From Paractinoplanes toevensis (GTDB lineage: Bacteria; Actinomycetota; Actinomycetes; Mycobacteriales; Micromonosporaceae), in assembly GCF_018332695.1 (NCBI RefSeq), contig NZ_BOQN01000003.1:1-64000 (forward strand): DNA of 64,000 bases. The letters are read 5' to 3'. Positions 1 to 9,447 of this stretch are shown here, one piece after another (position 1 is the first letter of the stretch; each line of letters opens with the position of its first letter). The notes under the pieces were generated by a model, which did no database searches, was not told the DNA's origin, and saw only the letters and a program-made list of their open reading frames with translations. Both the position numbers and the translations under genes were made by a program.

Positions 1-22
1 CCGCCTGCTGGGGCCGCGCCGT

Positions 23-619
23 TCAGCGGACCAGCAACGCGATGAGCAGCTGGGTCAGCCAGGTGCGGGCGGCCGGCATGTCGCCGTCCAGCAGGAGCTG
101 GACGGTCACGCCGTCGTAGGCGGCGACCACCGCGTGGGCCGCCGCCGGCACGTCGGCGACGCCCGGCGGCAGCGCCAGCCGGCCCTGCACCCCGCGCAGC
201 CGGCTCTCGATCGCGGTGCGGAGCTGGGTGCGGTGCTCGGCGAGGCGGGTGGCGACCTCGGGGTGGCGGGCCGCGTACAGCAGGAAGTCGGTCTTGACCA
301 GCAGCCAGTCGCGGTCCAGCAGCAGGGTCGCGGCGGTCCGGGCGATCACCGCGTGGATCGACGGCTCGATCGGGGCGGACCCGTCCGCGGTCAGCGCGTC
401 GGCCACCTGGGCCGCGATGATCGCCGCGCGCTCGTCGTACAGCGCGAAGAACAGCTCGTCGAGGGTGGCGAAATTCGAGTAGAACGCGCCGCGGGTGTAG
501 CCGGCCTCGGCACAGACGTCGTCGATGCGCGCCTGCCCGTACCCCTTCGCCGCGAACACCCGGAACGCGGCCTCCAGCAGCCGGCCCCGCGTCTCGGCCC
601 GCCTCTTCGTGACCCGCAC
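23..619 (-). CDS. TetR/AcrR family transcriptional regulator
   Basis: DNA-binding repressor of 198 residues. An N-terminal TetR helix-turn-helix is visible at about residues 10-55 (ETRGRLLEAAFRVFAAKGYG, then YTRGAFYSNFATLDELFFAL). A helical ligand-binding and dimerisation domain follows. The open frame runs further upstream, but the GTG at 619 is preferred: it puts the HTH at the usual distance from the N-terminus and keeps the gene clear of the divergent flavoprotein gene starting at 669. The 49-bp divergent gap holds a perfect palindrome (645-659) that suits a TetR dimer. By analogy with other divergent TetR pairs it probably represses itself and the FAD dehydrogenase; that regulation is inferred. 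The inducer cannot be predicted. Confidence 0.9.
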   Translation of the reverse strand: MRVTKRRAETRGRLLEAAFRVFAAKGYGQARIDDVCAEAGYTRGAFYSNFATLDELFFALYDERAAIIAAQVADALTADGSAPIEPSIHAVIARTAATLLLDRDWLLVKTDFLLYAARHPEVATRLAEHRTQLRTAIESRLRGVQGRLALPPGVADVPAAAHAVVAAYDGVTVQLLLDGDMPAARTWLTQLLIALLVR

Positions 620-644
620 TCGTCGAACCCTATCCAATACAAAG

Positions 645-659
645 ATGTATCCGATACAT
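645..659. promoter_or_regulatory. Palindromic TetR-type operator candidate
   Basis: ATGTATC-C-GATACAT is a perfect inverted repeat with 7-bp arms and one central base. It lies in the short divergent gap between the tetR-like gene (start 619) and the FAD dehydrogenase gene (start 669), in an A/T-rich island. Size, symmetry and place fit the operator of the neighbouring TetR protein. Binding is inferred. Confidence 0.6.
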
Positions 660-668
660 TCCTGAATC

Positions 669-2339
669 GTGAATGCGGACGTCATCGTAGTCGGCGCCGG
701 CCTTGCCGGTCTGGCCGCCACCCATGAGCTCGTCACCGCCGGCAAGCGTGTCGCCCTGGTCGACCAGGAGAACGCGGCCAACCTGGGCGGCCAGGCGTTC
801 TGGTCCTTCGGCGGCCTCTTCCTGGTCGACACCCCCGAGCAGCGCCGCCTCGGCGTGCACGACTCCGTCGAGCTGGCCTGGTCGGACTGGCAGGGCAGCG
901 CCCAGTTCGACCGCCTCGACGACGAGGACGTCTGGGGCGCCAAGTGGGCGCGCGCCTACGTCGAGTTCGCCGCCGGCGAGAAGCGCTCCTGGCTCTCGTC
1001 GCTCGGCCTGAGCTGGCTGCCCACCGTGGGCTGGGCCGAACGCGGCAGCCTGCGCGCCGACGGCCACGGCAACAGCGTGCCGCGCTTCCACATCACCTGG
1101 GGCACCGGCACCGGCGTGGTCGCACCGTTCGTGGCCTCGGTGCTCAAAGCGGCCGAGGCGGGACTCGTCACGTTCCATCACCGCCACCGGGTGGACGAAC
1201 TCATCGTGACCGCGGGCGCCGTCACCGGCGTACGCGGAAAGGTCCTTGCCCCGGACACCTCGGCCCGCGGCATCACCTCCAACCGCGACGAGACCGCGGA
1301 CTTTGATTTGACCGCGCAAGCGGTCGTGCTGACCACCGGCGGCATCGGCGGCAACCACGAGATGGTCCGCGAGTACTGGCCGGAGAGGCTCGGCACCCCG
1401 CCGAAGAGCATGGTCACCGGCGTGCCCGCCTATGTGGACGGCCGGATGCTGGGTATCGCCGACGAGGCCGGCGCCCGCCTGGTCAACCGGGACCGGATGT
1501 GGCACTACACCGAGGGCATCCGCAACTGGGACCCGATCTGGCCCGGCCACGGCATCCGCATCCTGCCCGCCCCGTCGTCGATGTGGTTCGACGCGCTCGG
1601 TCGCCGGCTGCCCGACCCGTGCCTGCCCGGTTACGACACCATGAGCACGCTGCGTCACCTGCGCACGACCCCGGACATCGCGGTGCACGATCACTCCTGG
1701 TTCATCCTGACCCAGAAGATCATCCGCAAGGAGTTCGCGCTCTCCGGCTCCGAGCAGAACCCGGACATCACCGCCAAGGACCGCCGCGCGTTCGTCCGCG
1801 AGCGCATCCTCGGCAAGGGCGCGCCCGCCCCGGTCGAGGCGTTCAAGCGCAACGGCGCCGACTTCATCGTGTCCACGTCGCTGGACGACCTGGTAGCCGG
1901 CATGAACAAGCTGACCGACGAGCCGCTGCTCGACCCCGCCCTGATCCGCCGCCAGATCGAGGCGCGCGACCTGCAGGTCGACAACCCGTACAGCAAGGAC
2001 TCGCAGATTCAGGGCATCCACAACTCCCGGCGTTACCGCGGCGACCGGATCGGCCGCACGGTGGCCCCGCACCGCTTCCTGGACCCGGCATCGGGCCCAC
2101 TGATCGCGGTGAAACTGCACATCCTGACCCGCAAGACCCTCGGGGGCATCCAGACCGACCTGGAGTCGCGCGCCCTGTCCGCGGCCGGCACCCCGATCCC
2201 CGGCCTCTACGCGGCCGGCGAGGTGGCCGGTTTCGGCGGCGGCGGAGTGCACGGCTACAACGCCCTGGAGGGTACGTTCCTCGGCGGTTGCCTGTTCAGC
2301 GGCCGCACAGCGGGCCAATCCCTCGCGAAGTCGCTCTAG
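669..2339 (+). CDS. FAD-binding dehydrogenase (FAD_binding_2 family, 3-ketosteroid dehydrogenase-like)
   Basis: A 556-residue flavoprotein beginning at GTG. The Rossmann FAD motif GAGLAG is at residues 9-14, followed by LVDQENAANLGGQAF. The C-terminal FAD loop reads AGEVAGFGGGGVHGYNALEG, as in the fumarate reductase / 3-ketosteroid delta1-dehydrogenase superfamily. The protein is full length and matches a widespread actinobacterial group annotated only as putative FAD-binding dehydrogenase, whose substrate is unknown. It is probably cytoplasmic: no signal peptide is visible. It stands alone, divergent from a TetR gene across a palindromic operator, which suggests substrate-inducible expression. 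Confidence 0.88.
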   Translation: MNADVIVVGAGLAGLAATHELVTAGKRVALVDQENAANLGGQAFWSFGGLFLVDTPEQRRLGVHDSVELAWSDWQGSAQFDRLDDEDVWGAKWARAYVEFAAGEKRSWLSSLGLSWLPTVGWAERGSLRADGHGNSVPRFHITWGTGTGVVAPFVASVLKAAEAGLVTFHHRHRVDELIVTAGAVTGVRGKVLAPDTSARGITSNRDETADFDLTAQAVVLTTGGIGGNHEMVREYWPERLGTPPKSMVTGVPAYVDGRMLGIADEAGARLVNRDRMWHYTEGIRNWDPIWPGHGIRILPAPSSMWFDALGRRLPDPCLPGYDTMSTLRHLRTTPDIAVHDHSWFILTQKIIRKEFALSGSEQNPDITAKDRRAFVRERILGKGAPAPVEAFKRNGADFIVSTSLDDLVAGMNKLTDEPLLDPALIRRQIEARDLQVDNPYSKDSQIQGIHNSRRYRGDRIGRTVAPHRFLDPASGPLIAVKLHILTRKTLGGIQTDLESRALSAAGTPIPGLYAAGEVAGFGGGGVHGYNALEGTFLGGCLFSGRTAGQSLAKSL

Positions 2340-2440
2340 GACCGAGGGGCAGTTCGTCGCGCGGTCGCGCCTGCGGCTCGTTTGCTCGCGCGGTGGGTCT
2401 GGTGGCTGTCGTCCGTCCGCTGTCTCTTCGCGCGGTGGCG

Positions 2441-3178
2441 TCAGGCGGCCGGGCGGCGGGCTGCTTCCTCGGCCGGCTCCCTCGGGGGGCCCACGAGGCG
2501 GAACTCGGTGTCGTCGGGGTCGGCGAGCCGCACGCTGTCCCGGCCGGAGTCGATGAGCGTCGCGCCGAGCGAGACCAGCCGGTCGACCTCGGCCTGCCGA
2601 TCGCTGCCGGCCGGGGTCAGTTCGAGCGTCACCCGATCCCGGCCGGCCCTCGGCTCCGGCGACAGGCCACCCCAGCTGATCTTCGAGCCGCCGAGCGGTG
2701 ACTGGATCGCGGTCTCCTGGTTCTGGTCCCAGACCAGCGGCCACCCGAGCGCCGCACTCCAGAAATAGCCGGCCGCCTGCGAACCGTCGCAGGCCAGCGC
2801 CCCGATGAACCCGCAGTCGGCCAGAAACTTGTTCCCCGGCTCGATGACGCACAACTCGTTGCCCTCGGGATCGGCGAGCACGACGTGACCCTCCTCCGCG
2901 AGCTGACCCACGTCGATGTGCCGGCCGCCGAGCTCGAGGACGCGCGCCACCGTCCGTTCCTGCTGCTCAAGGGATTCGCTGGTCAGGTCGAAGTGCGCGC
3001 GATTCTGCCCGGCCTTCGGCTCGGCGGTCGGCACGAACCGGATCCGGAACCCGCCGTCGTCACCCGACCGGAGAGTGGCATCGCCGACCGGCTCCCAACC
3101 GAGCAGCTCAGCCCAGAATCGCGCGACCCGGTCCGGTTGGTTCGCGGCGAAGCAGACGGCGGAGAGTCGAGAGCCCAT
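2441..3178 (-). CDS. VOC family protein with two glyoxalase-like domains
   Basis: A 245-residue protein made of two vicinal-oxygen-chelate (glyoxalase/bleomycin resistance) modules, at about residues 5-115 and 125-235. The first contains ANQPDRVARFWAELLGW and ADPEGNELCVI, the second AGYFWSAALGW and ADPDDTEFRLV. These repeat the family's beta-alpha-beta-beta-beta pattern and the acidic residue near the end of each module. It belongs to the actinobacterial glyoxalase-like group and most have no known substrate. The ATG at 3178 gives the expected N-terminus. It is monocistronic and convergent with the flavoprotein gene. Confidence 0.85.
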   Translation of the reverse strand: MGSRLSAVCFAANQPDRVARFWAELLGWEPVGDATLRSGDDGGFRIRFVPTAEPKAGQNRAHFDLTSESLEQQERTVARVLELGGRHIDVGQLAEEGHVVLADPEGNELCVIEPGNKFLADCGFIGALACDGSQAAGYFWSAALGWPLVWDQNQETAIQSPLGGSKISWGGLSPEPRAGRDRVTLELTPAGSDRQAEVDRLVSLGATLIDSGRDSVRLADPDDTEFRLVGPPREPAEEAARRPAA

Positions 3179-3341
3179 CCTCCGGTTCTACGACCACCCA
3201 GCGCCATCCGCACCTCATTTTCGTCCCACACCCGGCTTCACCGCTCAACCGCCGGCGGCGAGCCCGATCCGGTCGCTCAGTCGATGCCCCCGCATCCGGG
3301 CCGACCGCCGGCGTGCGGGGTTCAGCCCGGCCGGCGCATCC

Positions 3342-4262
3342 TCAGGGGAGGGACCAGCGTTCGTTGGCTCGGCCGTTGCAGGTGGTTACCGTGACGGCGG
3401 TGCCGGCCGTCGCGCCGGAGGCCGGGTCGGTCAGGCACTTGTCGTTCGCGGCGTTGATGATCAGCTGGCCGGAGGTGCGCCATCGGGCCGTGGTGCGCCC
3501 GTCGCAACCGACGATGTGGACGGTGTCGTCGCCCAGGATCAGCGCGCACATGCCCTGCACGCGCAGCGTGCCGTCGGTGGCCAGCGTCCAGCGTTGCGCC
3601 GCGGTGCCGTTGCAGTCGGTGACCTGGATGTGGTTGAACGCGATCGCCACCCCGCCGTTCAGGTCCAGGCAGAGCCCGTTCTGTCCGCGGATCGTGCCGG
3701 TCCGCTCGGTCACCTGCGGCTCGGGCGCGACGGCGTCACCCGGCGCGATCACCGTCTTACCGTCCTCGGCGGCCGTGCCGGTCACGCTCGGCTTGCCGGA
3801 GGCGGCTTTGCCGCTGGTCGCGGTCGCCGCGGCGGTCGCGCTCCGGTGCGACGATCTACTGGGTACGGGCGATGAGGTGACCGCCGAAGTTTCCGGTCTC
3901 GCCGTGGGGACCAGACCGGTGAGCGCGGGAACCGGCGGCTCGGCCAGGGTCGCCGAAGCCGTCGGGCGGCCGTCGGTGCGCAGCGCGGCAACGGCGGCCG
4001 CACCGGCGCCGAGCACGATCAGCGCGAGCGCGGCGGCAACGATCAGCAGACGGTGGTGCTGTCGGCGGGGCGGCTCGGGCAGATAAAGAATGGCGGTCGG
4101 GTCGTCGGCGCCCTCGAGAGCGATCTGCGATCGGACCTCGCGGGTGGTCGCCGACGGCCACGTCTGCGTGGACGGGTCGCCGCTGTCGGCGCCCGCGTCA
4201 CCATGCAGATAGGGCCGGACGAGAAGCGGGTCACGCTCCTCGTCGTAGTCGTCGTCCGTCAC
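3342..4262 (-). CDS. Membrane-anchored ricin-type beta-trefoil lectin domain protein
   Basis: A 306-residue type II membrane protein. An acidic cytoplasmic N-terminus (1-70) is followed by one transmembrane helix (about 72-94), a Pro/Ser/Thr-rich stalk (about 100-185) and a C-terminal ricin B-like trefoil (about 188-306). The trefoil is supported by three QxW-like repeats (AAQRW, TTARW, ANERW) and paired cysteines in CLDL/DCNG, CALI/GCDG and CLTD/TCNG. Such domains bind carbohydrate, so it is probably an extracellular sugar-binding protein tethered to the membrane. No enzyme domain is present. Confidence 0.85.
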   Translation of the reverse strand: MTDDDYDEERDPLLVRPYLHGDAGADSGDPSTQTWPSATTREVRSQIALEGADDPTAILYLPEPPRRQHHRLLIVAAALALIVLGAGAAAVAALRTDGRPTASATLAEPPVPALTGLVPTARPETSAVTSSPVPSRSSHRSATAAATATSGKAASGKPSVTGTAAEDGKTVIAPGDAVAPEPQVTERTGTIRGQNGLCLDLNGGVAIAFNHIQVTDCNGTAAQRWTLATDGTLRVQGMCALILGDDTVHIVGCDGRTTARWRTSGQLIINAANDKCLTDPASGATAGTAVTVTTCNGRANERWSLP

Positions 4263-4547
4263 GAATCACCCGCCGCCATCGAGCTTGTCAGAGACGATCG
4301 AGCGCCCAACCTACCCGCGGCGGCGGGGGACACGCCCGGGCCGAAACATCCGACTTTCCGTGCGATGGGCCCGTCGGGGCCGACAGGACGCATACTGACC
4401 TGCTGCGATGTCCGAACGGTCGGGAAGAGGACACTGAACGGCCGCAACGGACCTACACCTTTACCGCGAACCGAGAAGAACCGCCGCGAATCTACCTTTC
4501 TGACTATCCGGGACAACAGGGGGACCGGGTCACCAGGTAGGTCACAC

Positions 4548-6296
4548 ATGCGGTTCTCCACCCGTCTGCTCGCGGCCGGCGCCGCGGGTCTGGCGCTGGC
4601 CGGGGCGATCATCGCGCCCACGCCGGTCGTCGCGGCACCCGCGGCCTCCGGCGATCGGACCGGTGCCGCCGAGCGGCACCGCGTCGACGCGGTCGCCACT
4701 CCGAAGCTGCGCTGGTACTCCTGCTACGGCTGGGGTCAGTGCGCGACGGCGAAGGTGCCGCTCGACTACGACCGGCCGTACGGCAAGCAGGTGACCCTCG
4801 CGCTGCTGCGGGTGAAGGCCAAGGACCAGAAGCACCGGATCGGCAGCCTGTTCGTGAATCCGGGTGGCCCCGGCGGCTCCGCCGTCTCGATGGCGCTCGC
4901 CGCCCCGTACTTCCTGAGCGACGCCCTGCTGGACCGCTTCGATGTCGTCGGCATGGACCCGCGCGGCATCGGGTTCAGCGACCAGGTCAACTGCTTCGGT
5001 GACGCGGCCCGCCAGACGCCGGTGATGAACCGGCTCAACATCGGCTTCCCGTGGGGTGCCGCCCAGGAGAAGTCCTACATCACGGCCGCCGGCAAGATGG
5101 CCCGCGCCTGCTCGACCACCGGCCGTGAGCTGGCCGGTGCGATGTCGACGGCCGAGGTCGCCCGGGATATGGACGTGATGCGCCGCGCCGTCGGCGACAG
5201 CAAGCTGACCTACCTCGGCTTCAGCTACGGCACCGCGCTCGGCCAGTACTACGCCAACATGTTCCCCGACCGTTTCCGCGCCGTCGCCGTCGACGGTGTG
5301 ATCAACCCGCGGGCCTGGGTGGGCACCGCGAAGACGGCCGGTCAGATCCAGGACGACCGCCTGCACTCCGCCGACGGCGCGTACAAGGCGCTCGCCGAGA
5401 TCCTGCGCCGCTGTTCGGCGGCCGGAAGCACGAAGTGCGCGTTCAGCGCGAGCCCGATGGGCAACTTCCGGGTCATCGCCGAGCGCCTGAAGAAGAAGCC
5501 GCTGGTCGTCGACGACCTGACGCTCACCTACGCCGGGTTCATCAGCATGGTGCTGAGCGCCCTCTACCAGCCGGACGCGGGCACCGAGGTCACCGGCCTG
5601 GCCGCCGAGGTCTTCGCGTTGACCACCCCCGGTTACCGGCCCAGCCGGGCGAAACTGACCGCTGCCGCCGATCTGTTCCGCCGGATGCGCAAGCAGGCCG
5701 AGGGCCGCGCGTTCCCCTACGACAACTCGTTCGACGCCTACTCCGCGGTGATGTGCACCGACGGCCGTCACCCCGCGCACGGCACGACCTGGCCCAAGGC
5801 CTCGGCGAACGCCGACCGGCGGGCACCGTACTTCGGCCGCGCCTGGGCCTGGGCCAGCGTCCAGTGCGCCGGCGACCACTGGACGGTCCGCGACGAGGAC
5901 GCCTACACCGGTCCGTTCACCATGCACACCAAGCACCCCGTCCTGATCGTCGGAAGCTTCTGGGACCCGGCCACCAACTACGCCGACGCCGTGGCGTCGT
6001 CGAAGCTGCTGCCCAACAGCCGCCTGCTGTCCAGCAACAATTGGGGCCACACCGCCTACGGCACGTCGGCGTGCGCCACCGGTGCCACCGACCGCTACCT
6101 GCTCTACCGTTCGCTGCCCGCCAAGGGCATCACCTGCATGGGCGACCAGCAGCCGTTCCGCGTCCCGCTCGACAACGACGACGACGCCAAGGCCGACTCG
6201 GTGCCGTTCGACCTGGCCGCGGCCACCCCGGCCCAGATCGCCGCCCAGGGCCTGCCGGCCCCGAACACCGCGAAGGTGCTCCCGCCGGTCCACTGA
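4548..6296 (+). CDS. Secreted alpha/beta-hydrolase, tripeptidyl aminopeptidase type (S33 family, TAP C-terminal domain)
   Basis: A 582-residue exported peptidase. The ATG at 4548 opens a typical signal peptide (MRFSTRLLAAGAAGLALAG, cleavage near APAA, about residue 30). The alpha/beta-hydrolase core has an oxyanion region (NPGGPGGSA), the nucleophile elbow GFSYG with Ser226, and likely Asp473 (GSFWDPATNY) and His501 (NNWGHTAYG). The last third matches the TAP-like C-terminal domain seen in Streptomyces tripeptidyl aminopeptidases. The open frame extends to 4053, but that stretch overlaps the lectin gene and lacks a signal peptide at its start. A strong terminator follows at 6307. Confidence 0.92.
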   Translation: MRFSTRLLAAGAAGLALAGAIIAPTPVVAAPAASGDRTGAAERHRVDAVATPKLRWYSCYGWGQCATAKVPLDYDRPYGKQVTLALLRVKAKDQKHRIGSLFVNPGGPGGSAVSMALAAPYFLSDALLDRFDVVGMDPRGIGFSDQVNCFGDAARQTPVMNRLNIGFPWGAAQEKSYITAAGKMARACSTTGRELAGAMSTAEVARDMDVMRRAVGDSKLTYLGFSYGTALGQYYANMFPDRFRAVAVDGVINPRAWVGTAKTAGQIQDDRLHSADGAYKALAEILRRCSAAGSTKCAFSASPMGNFRVIAERLKKKPLVVDDLTLTYAGFISMVLSALYQPDAGTEVTGLAAEVFALTTPGYRPSRAKLTAAADLFRRMRKQAEGRAFPYDNSFDAYSAVMCTDGRHPAHGTTWPKASANADRRAPYFGRAWAWASVQCAGDHWTVRDEDAYTGPFTMHTKHPVLIVGSFWDPATNYADAVASSKLLPNSRLLSSNNWGHTAYGTSACATGATDRYLLYRSLPAKGITCMGDQQPFRVPLDNDDDAKADSVPFDLAAATPAQIAAQGLPAPNTAKVLPPVH

Positions 6297-6306
6297 CCGG
6301 GTCCAG

Positions 6307-6345
6307 GATGCCCCGCCCCTTTCCCGGGGGCGGGGCATCCGCCTT
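6307..6345 (+). terminator. Rho-independent terminator after the S33 peptidase gene
   Basis: A perfect 13-bp stem (6307-6319 with 6327-6339) and a 7-nt loop are followed by CGCCTTTT. It starts 10 bases after the stop codon of the peptidase gene. Confidence 0.85.
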
Positions 6346-6406
6346 TTGCGCAGCCGCTCAGCGTCGTTCCGGCTCGGGTGTTCGGTGGCCGTCGGTGTGC
6401 AGCGGC

Positions 6407-8794
6407 TCAGCGCTTCCAGAACGTCTTCCGGGACGGTCGTTCGGTCTCCGGCTGGTGGCTGCCGCCGCCGAAGGCGGTCAGGACCTCCACGGCCCTGGCC
6501 CACTTCTCGTCCAGGGTGGCGTCGCCGTCGAGGAGCGTGACCAGGTCGTGCAGTGGGCTGAACTCCTTGTCGGACAGGGAGCCGAGCAGGACCGCCAGGC
6601 GGCTGGACAGGTCGTCCAGCAGGTCGCGGCGATCGTAGGCGGGCAGCGCCGTGGCGTCGTGCAGCCGCTTCGCCTCGGTGGCGGCGATCTCGCGCACCTG
6701 GTCGAGGGTGAGAGCGGCGCCGGCCGGGACCGCCATCTTGCCCGCCCGCAGCATCGACGGGACGGTGGCGAAGCCGATCGGAGCCCGGGAACGTGGAGGG
6801 CCCGCGGAGGCCGCCTCCGCGCGGGCGGGGGCGAACCGGGCCGGGCCGGCCGGCGCGCCCGCGGACGGCGGGGCGGGCGGCATCGGGCCCGCGGCGCTCA
6901 TGCGGAGCATCGCGGGGGCCACATCGCCGCCGCTCTCCCAGCCGGACGGCAGCTCGACCGGCTGGGTGACGCGGCGGGTCTGGCCGCCCTCGTTGACCAC
7001 CCGACTGTCGACCGCGACGAACGCGGTGAAGCGGCACAGCACCCGGTAGCGCAGCGAGGTCGCGACGATCCGCTGCTCGAGGCTGCGGTCGCCGGCCGCG
7101 TAGGCGTCTTCCAGATCGCGCAGGCGGCCCCGTGCCCACTGGGCGGCGATTGCCGGCTCGGTGCGCTCGTGCACCTCGACCGTGGTGCGGAACTCCTGGT
7201 CATCGCGGGTGCGGCCGGTCACCGTCAGGCTGCCGCCGGGCTTCCCGGCGAAGCGGCCGGAGATCACTAGCGGCACGCCGGGGTAGAGGCCGGGCAGCCG
7301 CGCGGGGGTGCGCTCGTCGTCGAGCAACCGCAGGCCGGTCGCCTCCACCCGCAGGCCGGTGACCACCGGCGCCCCGATCCGGCGATGGATGTGCTCCATC
7401 GCCTCGTCGAGCCGGTCCTCGCTCTCCACCAGCTCGGCGCGGCCGGCGCCGAGTGCGGCCAGGCGGCCCAGGAAGCCGGCGTTGACCGCGCGGTCGATGC
7501 CGATCGTGTGCACGCGGGTGGTGCCGATCAGCGCCGTGACGTCGTGGACGATCTGGTCCTCGTTGCCCACCTGGCCGTCGGTGACGAGCACCAGCACCCG
7601 GTCACGGCCCTCGCTCGCGCGCAGCAGGCCCAGCCCTTCGGTGAGCGGGGCGAGCAGCTCGGTGCCACCGCGGGCATCGGCCCGGGCCAGATGCTCCACG
7701 GCGCGGAAACGGTTGCGATCGCTCGCCTCGGCCAGCCCGTCGCCGAGGTCGGCGGGGCGGTCGATCTGGTGGTCGAAGGTGAGCACGGCGAAGCGGTCGG
7801 CCGTGGTCAGCGTGTCGATCACCCGGGCCGCGGCGCGGCGGGCGGCCACCATCTTCCAGCCGCCCATGCTGCCGGAGCGGTCGAGCAGCAGCACCACGTC
7901 CTTCGGGTGGGCCGCGGCGGTGCTCTCCGGGGGGAGGACGACCAGCTGGTAGACGCCGCCGGGCTCATCGGCCGTCTCGTCGGGCACGGCGATCGCCGTC
8001 TCGGTGCCGCCGGCGTAGCCGATGCGCAGCACGAAGTCGCGGTCGGCCCGCTCGCCCGGCTGGATGCTCAGCGTGCCGTCCTGCTCGGTGACGGTGTGCA
8101 GGCTGGAGCGCACCTCGCCGAGGGTGAGCCCGGCCGGGTCGATGGCGACGCCGACCGACAGGCGCAGCGGATTGGGGAAGCCCGGCAACAGCACGGGCGG
8201 GGAGATGCGCGAGGCGTCGGGCACCGCGTCGGTGTCGGGCAGCTGGCCGTCGCCGACGTAGGGGCCGGGCAGCGGGGTGCCGGGCACGTAGCGCGGCGCG
8301 ACGACCAGCGGGAAGCGGAATGTGGCCGCGCCGTCCTCGAACGGGAGCGGGCCGACCAGGCGCAGCTCGATCACCACGCGCTCACCGGGCAGGATGTTGC
8401 CGACCCGCATGGTGAACACGTCGGGCCGCTCCTCCTCGGCGATCGACGCGCGCTGCCCGGCGGCGATCGCCTGGTCGTACGCCTCGCGGGCGGCGCCGCG
8501 CTCCTTCAAATCGGCCTCGACGGTGCGGTCGTCGGCGGTCATCGTCATGCCGGTGACCGCGGCCCGGTCGGGGAGCGGAAAGACGTAGGTCGCCTCGAGT
8601 GCGGTGTCGTGCACGTTGACGAACTCGGTGACCACCGTGGTGCGGGCGGTCAGCCCGCTCACCCGGGCGCGGACGTCGAGCCGGTCGAGCGGCAGGTTGC
8701 CCCGGTCGGTGACCAGGTTGCCGAAGCCGGCGTCGGGCAGGATCCGGATGCGGTCGAGCTCACCCGGGCTCATCGGAGTGACGGAAACGGTCAT
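6407..8794 (-). CDS. VIT domain and von Willebrand factor A domain protein
   Basis: A 795-residue protein with the inter-alpha-trypsin-inhibitor heavy-chain layout. A VIT domain lies at about 38-170 (TTVVTEFVNVHDTALEATYVF). A VWA domain follows at about 298-480, with an intact metal-ion adhesion site D305-x-S307-x-S309 in LLLDRSGSMGG. A long C-terminal region includes a Pro/Ala-rich stretch and a terminal helical part. VWA domains with this site bind protein ligands through a divalent metal. No signal peptide is evident. The ATG at 8794 has a GGGAG ribosome site and overlaps the stop of the upstream MerR gene as ATGA, so the two are translationally coupled. Bacterial VIT-VWA functions are poorly known. 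Confidence 0.87.
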   Translation of the reverse strand: MTVSVTPMSPGELDRIRILPDAGFGNLVTDRGNLPLDRLDVRARVSGLTARTTVVTEFVNVHDTALEATYVFPLPDRAAVTGMTMTADDRTVEADLKERGAAREAYDQAIAAGQRASIAEEERPDVFTMRVGNILPGERVVIELRLVGPLPFEDGAATFRFPLVVAPRYVPGTPLPGPYVGDGQLPDTDAVPDASRISPPVLLPGFPNPLRLSVGVAIDPAGLTLGEVRSSLHTVTEQDGTLSIQPGERADRDFVLRIGYAGGTETAIAVPDETADEPGGVYQLVVLPPESTAAAHPKDVVLLLDRSGSMGGWKMVAARRAAARVIDTLTTADRFAVLTFDHQIDRPADLGDGLAEASDRNRFRAVEHLARADARGGTELLAPLTEGLGLLRASEGRDRVLVLVTDGQVGNEDQIVHDVTALIGTTRVHTIGIDRAVNAGFLGRLAALGAGRAELVESEDRLDEAMEHIHRRIGAPVVTGLRVEATGLRLLDDERTPARLPGLYPGVPLVISGRFAGKPGGSLTVTGRTRDDQEFRTTVEVHERTEPAIAAQWARGRLRDLEDAYAAGDRSLEQRIVATSLRYRVLCRFTAFVAVDSRVVNEGGQTRRVTQPVELPSGWESGGDVAPAMLRMSAAGPMPPAPPSAGAPAGPARFAPARAEAASAGPPRSRAPIGFATVPSMLRAGKMAVPAGAALTLDQVREIAATEAKRLHDATALPAYDRRDLLDDLSSRLAVLLGSLSDKEFSPLHDLVTLLDGDATLDEKWARAVEVLTAFGGGSHQPETERPSRKTFWKR

Positions 8795-9438
8795 GAGAAT
8801 CTCCCATCGATCAGGCCACGGGACTCGAGCAGGCGAAGCAGGGGAGCGGCGGCCGCGGCGATCTCGGAGCGGTCGCCGTCGGACGCGGGATGGGGCAGGA
8901 GCAGGATGGCGCCGCCGCCGAGCGTGACGCCGTGCACCGGGGCGGGGATGTCGGTCGCGGAGAGGCCGAGCGCGGCGCGGCGCACGGGTGGCTCCGCGGT
9001 CGAGGCCGGCGTGGAGGGCTCCGTCGGCGCGGTGGCGTCGGCGGCCGGCTGGTCGGCCCAGAATCGTGGCCGCGGCGAGTGCCGGGTGGCCGCGCCGTCG
9101 TCCACCCCGTCCTCGCTGGTGACGAGAAGGCCGGGCGGCACCCGTGAAGCCTCGGAGAGAGCCTCGGGGGTGAGCCAGACGAAGTCGGCCTGGATCTCGG
9201 CCAGGCTGCGGCCCTGGGCCTGCATGCGTTTGATCGCCACGAGCTGCTGCAGGTGGCGGGGACCGTAGAGCGCCGTGCGCCCGCGCATGCCGAGCGGGCG
9301 GTCGACCAGGCCGATCGTCGTATACCACCGGATGGCGCGGCGGTCGGGCACGTCACGGACACGACCGTTCGGCGCGCCGGGGTATTCGGCCTCCAGGGCC
9401 TGGCGCACTCGCTCGACCAACTCTTCCATCGTCCACAC
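8791..9438 (-). CDS. MerR family transcriptional regulator
   Basis: A 215-residue regulator. The N-terminal MerR winged helix-turn-helix (about 27-95) includes RAIRWYTTIGLVDRPLG and TALYGPRHLQQLVAIKRMQAQ. The C-terminal half is Pro/Ala-rich with no visible metal-binding cysteines, so a metal ligand is unlikely. It is the first gene of a two-gene operon with the VIT/VWA gene (4-nt overlap). A perfect 12-bp inverted repeat starts 10 bp upstream of its start and is probably its operator. An alternative ATG lies at 9429. Confidence 0.85.
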   Translation of the reverse strand: MWTMEELVERVRQALEAEYPGAPNGRVRDVPDRRAIRWYTTIGLVDRPLGMRGRTALYGPRHLQQLVAIKRMQAQGRSLAEIQADFVWLTPEALSEASRVPPGLLVTSEDGVDDGAATRHSPRPRFWADQPAADATAPTEPSTPASTAEPPVRRAALGLSATDIPAPVHGVTLGGGAILLLPHPASDGDRSEIAAAAAPLLRLLESRGLIDGRFS

Positions 9439-9447
9439 GCTGCGAGC

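Noticed and set aside
4542-7139. Very long minus-strand frame (865 codons)
   Set aside because: It is the antisense shadow of the S33 peptidase gene, with Arg/Gly/Pro-biased translation and no family pattern. High-GC codon bias keeps the opposite strand open.
7385-9268. Long plus-strand frame over the VIT/VWA gene
   Set aside because: Shadow frame without protein-family pattern; the minus strand encodes the VWA metal site and a coupled MerR gene.
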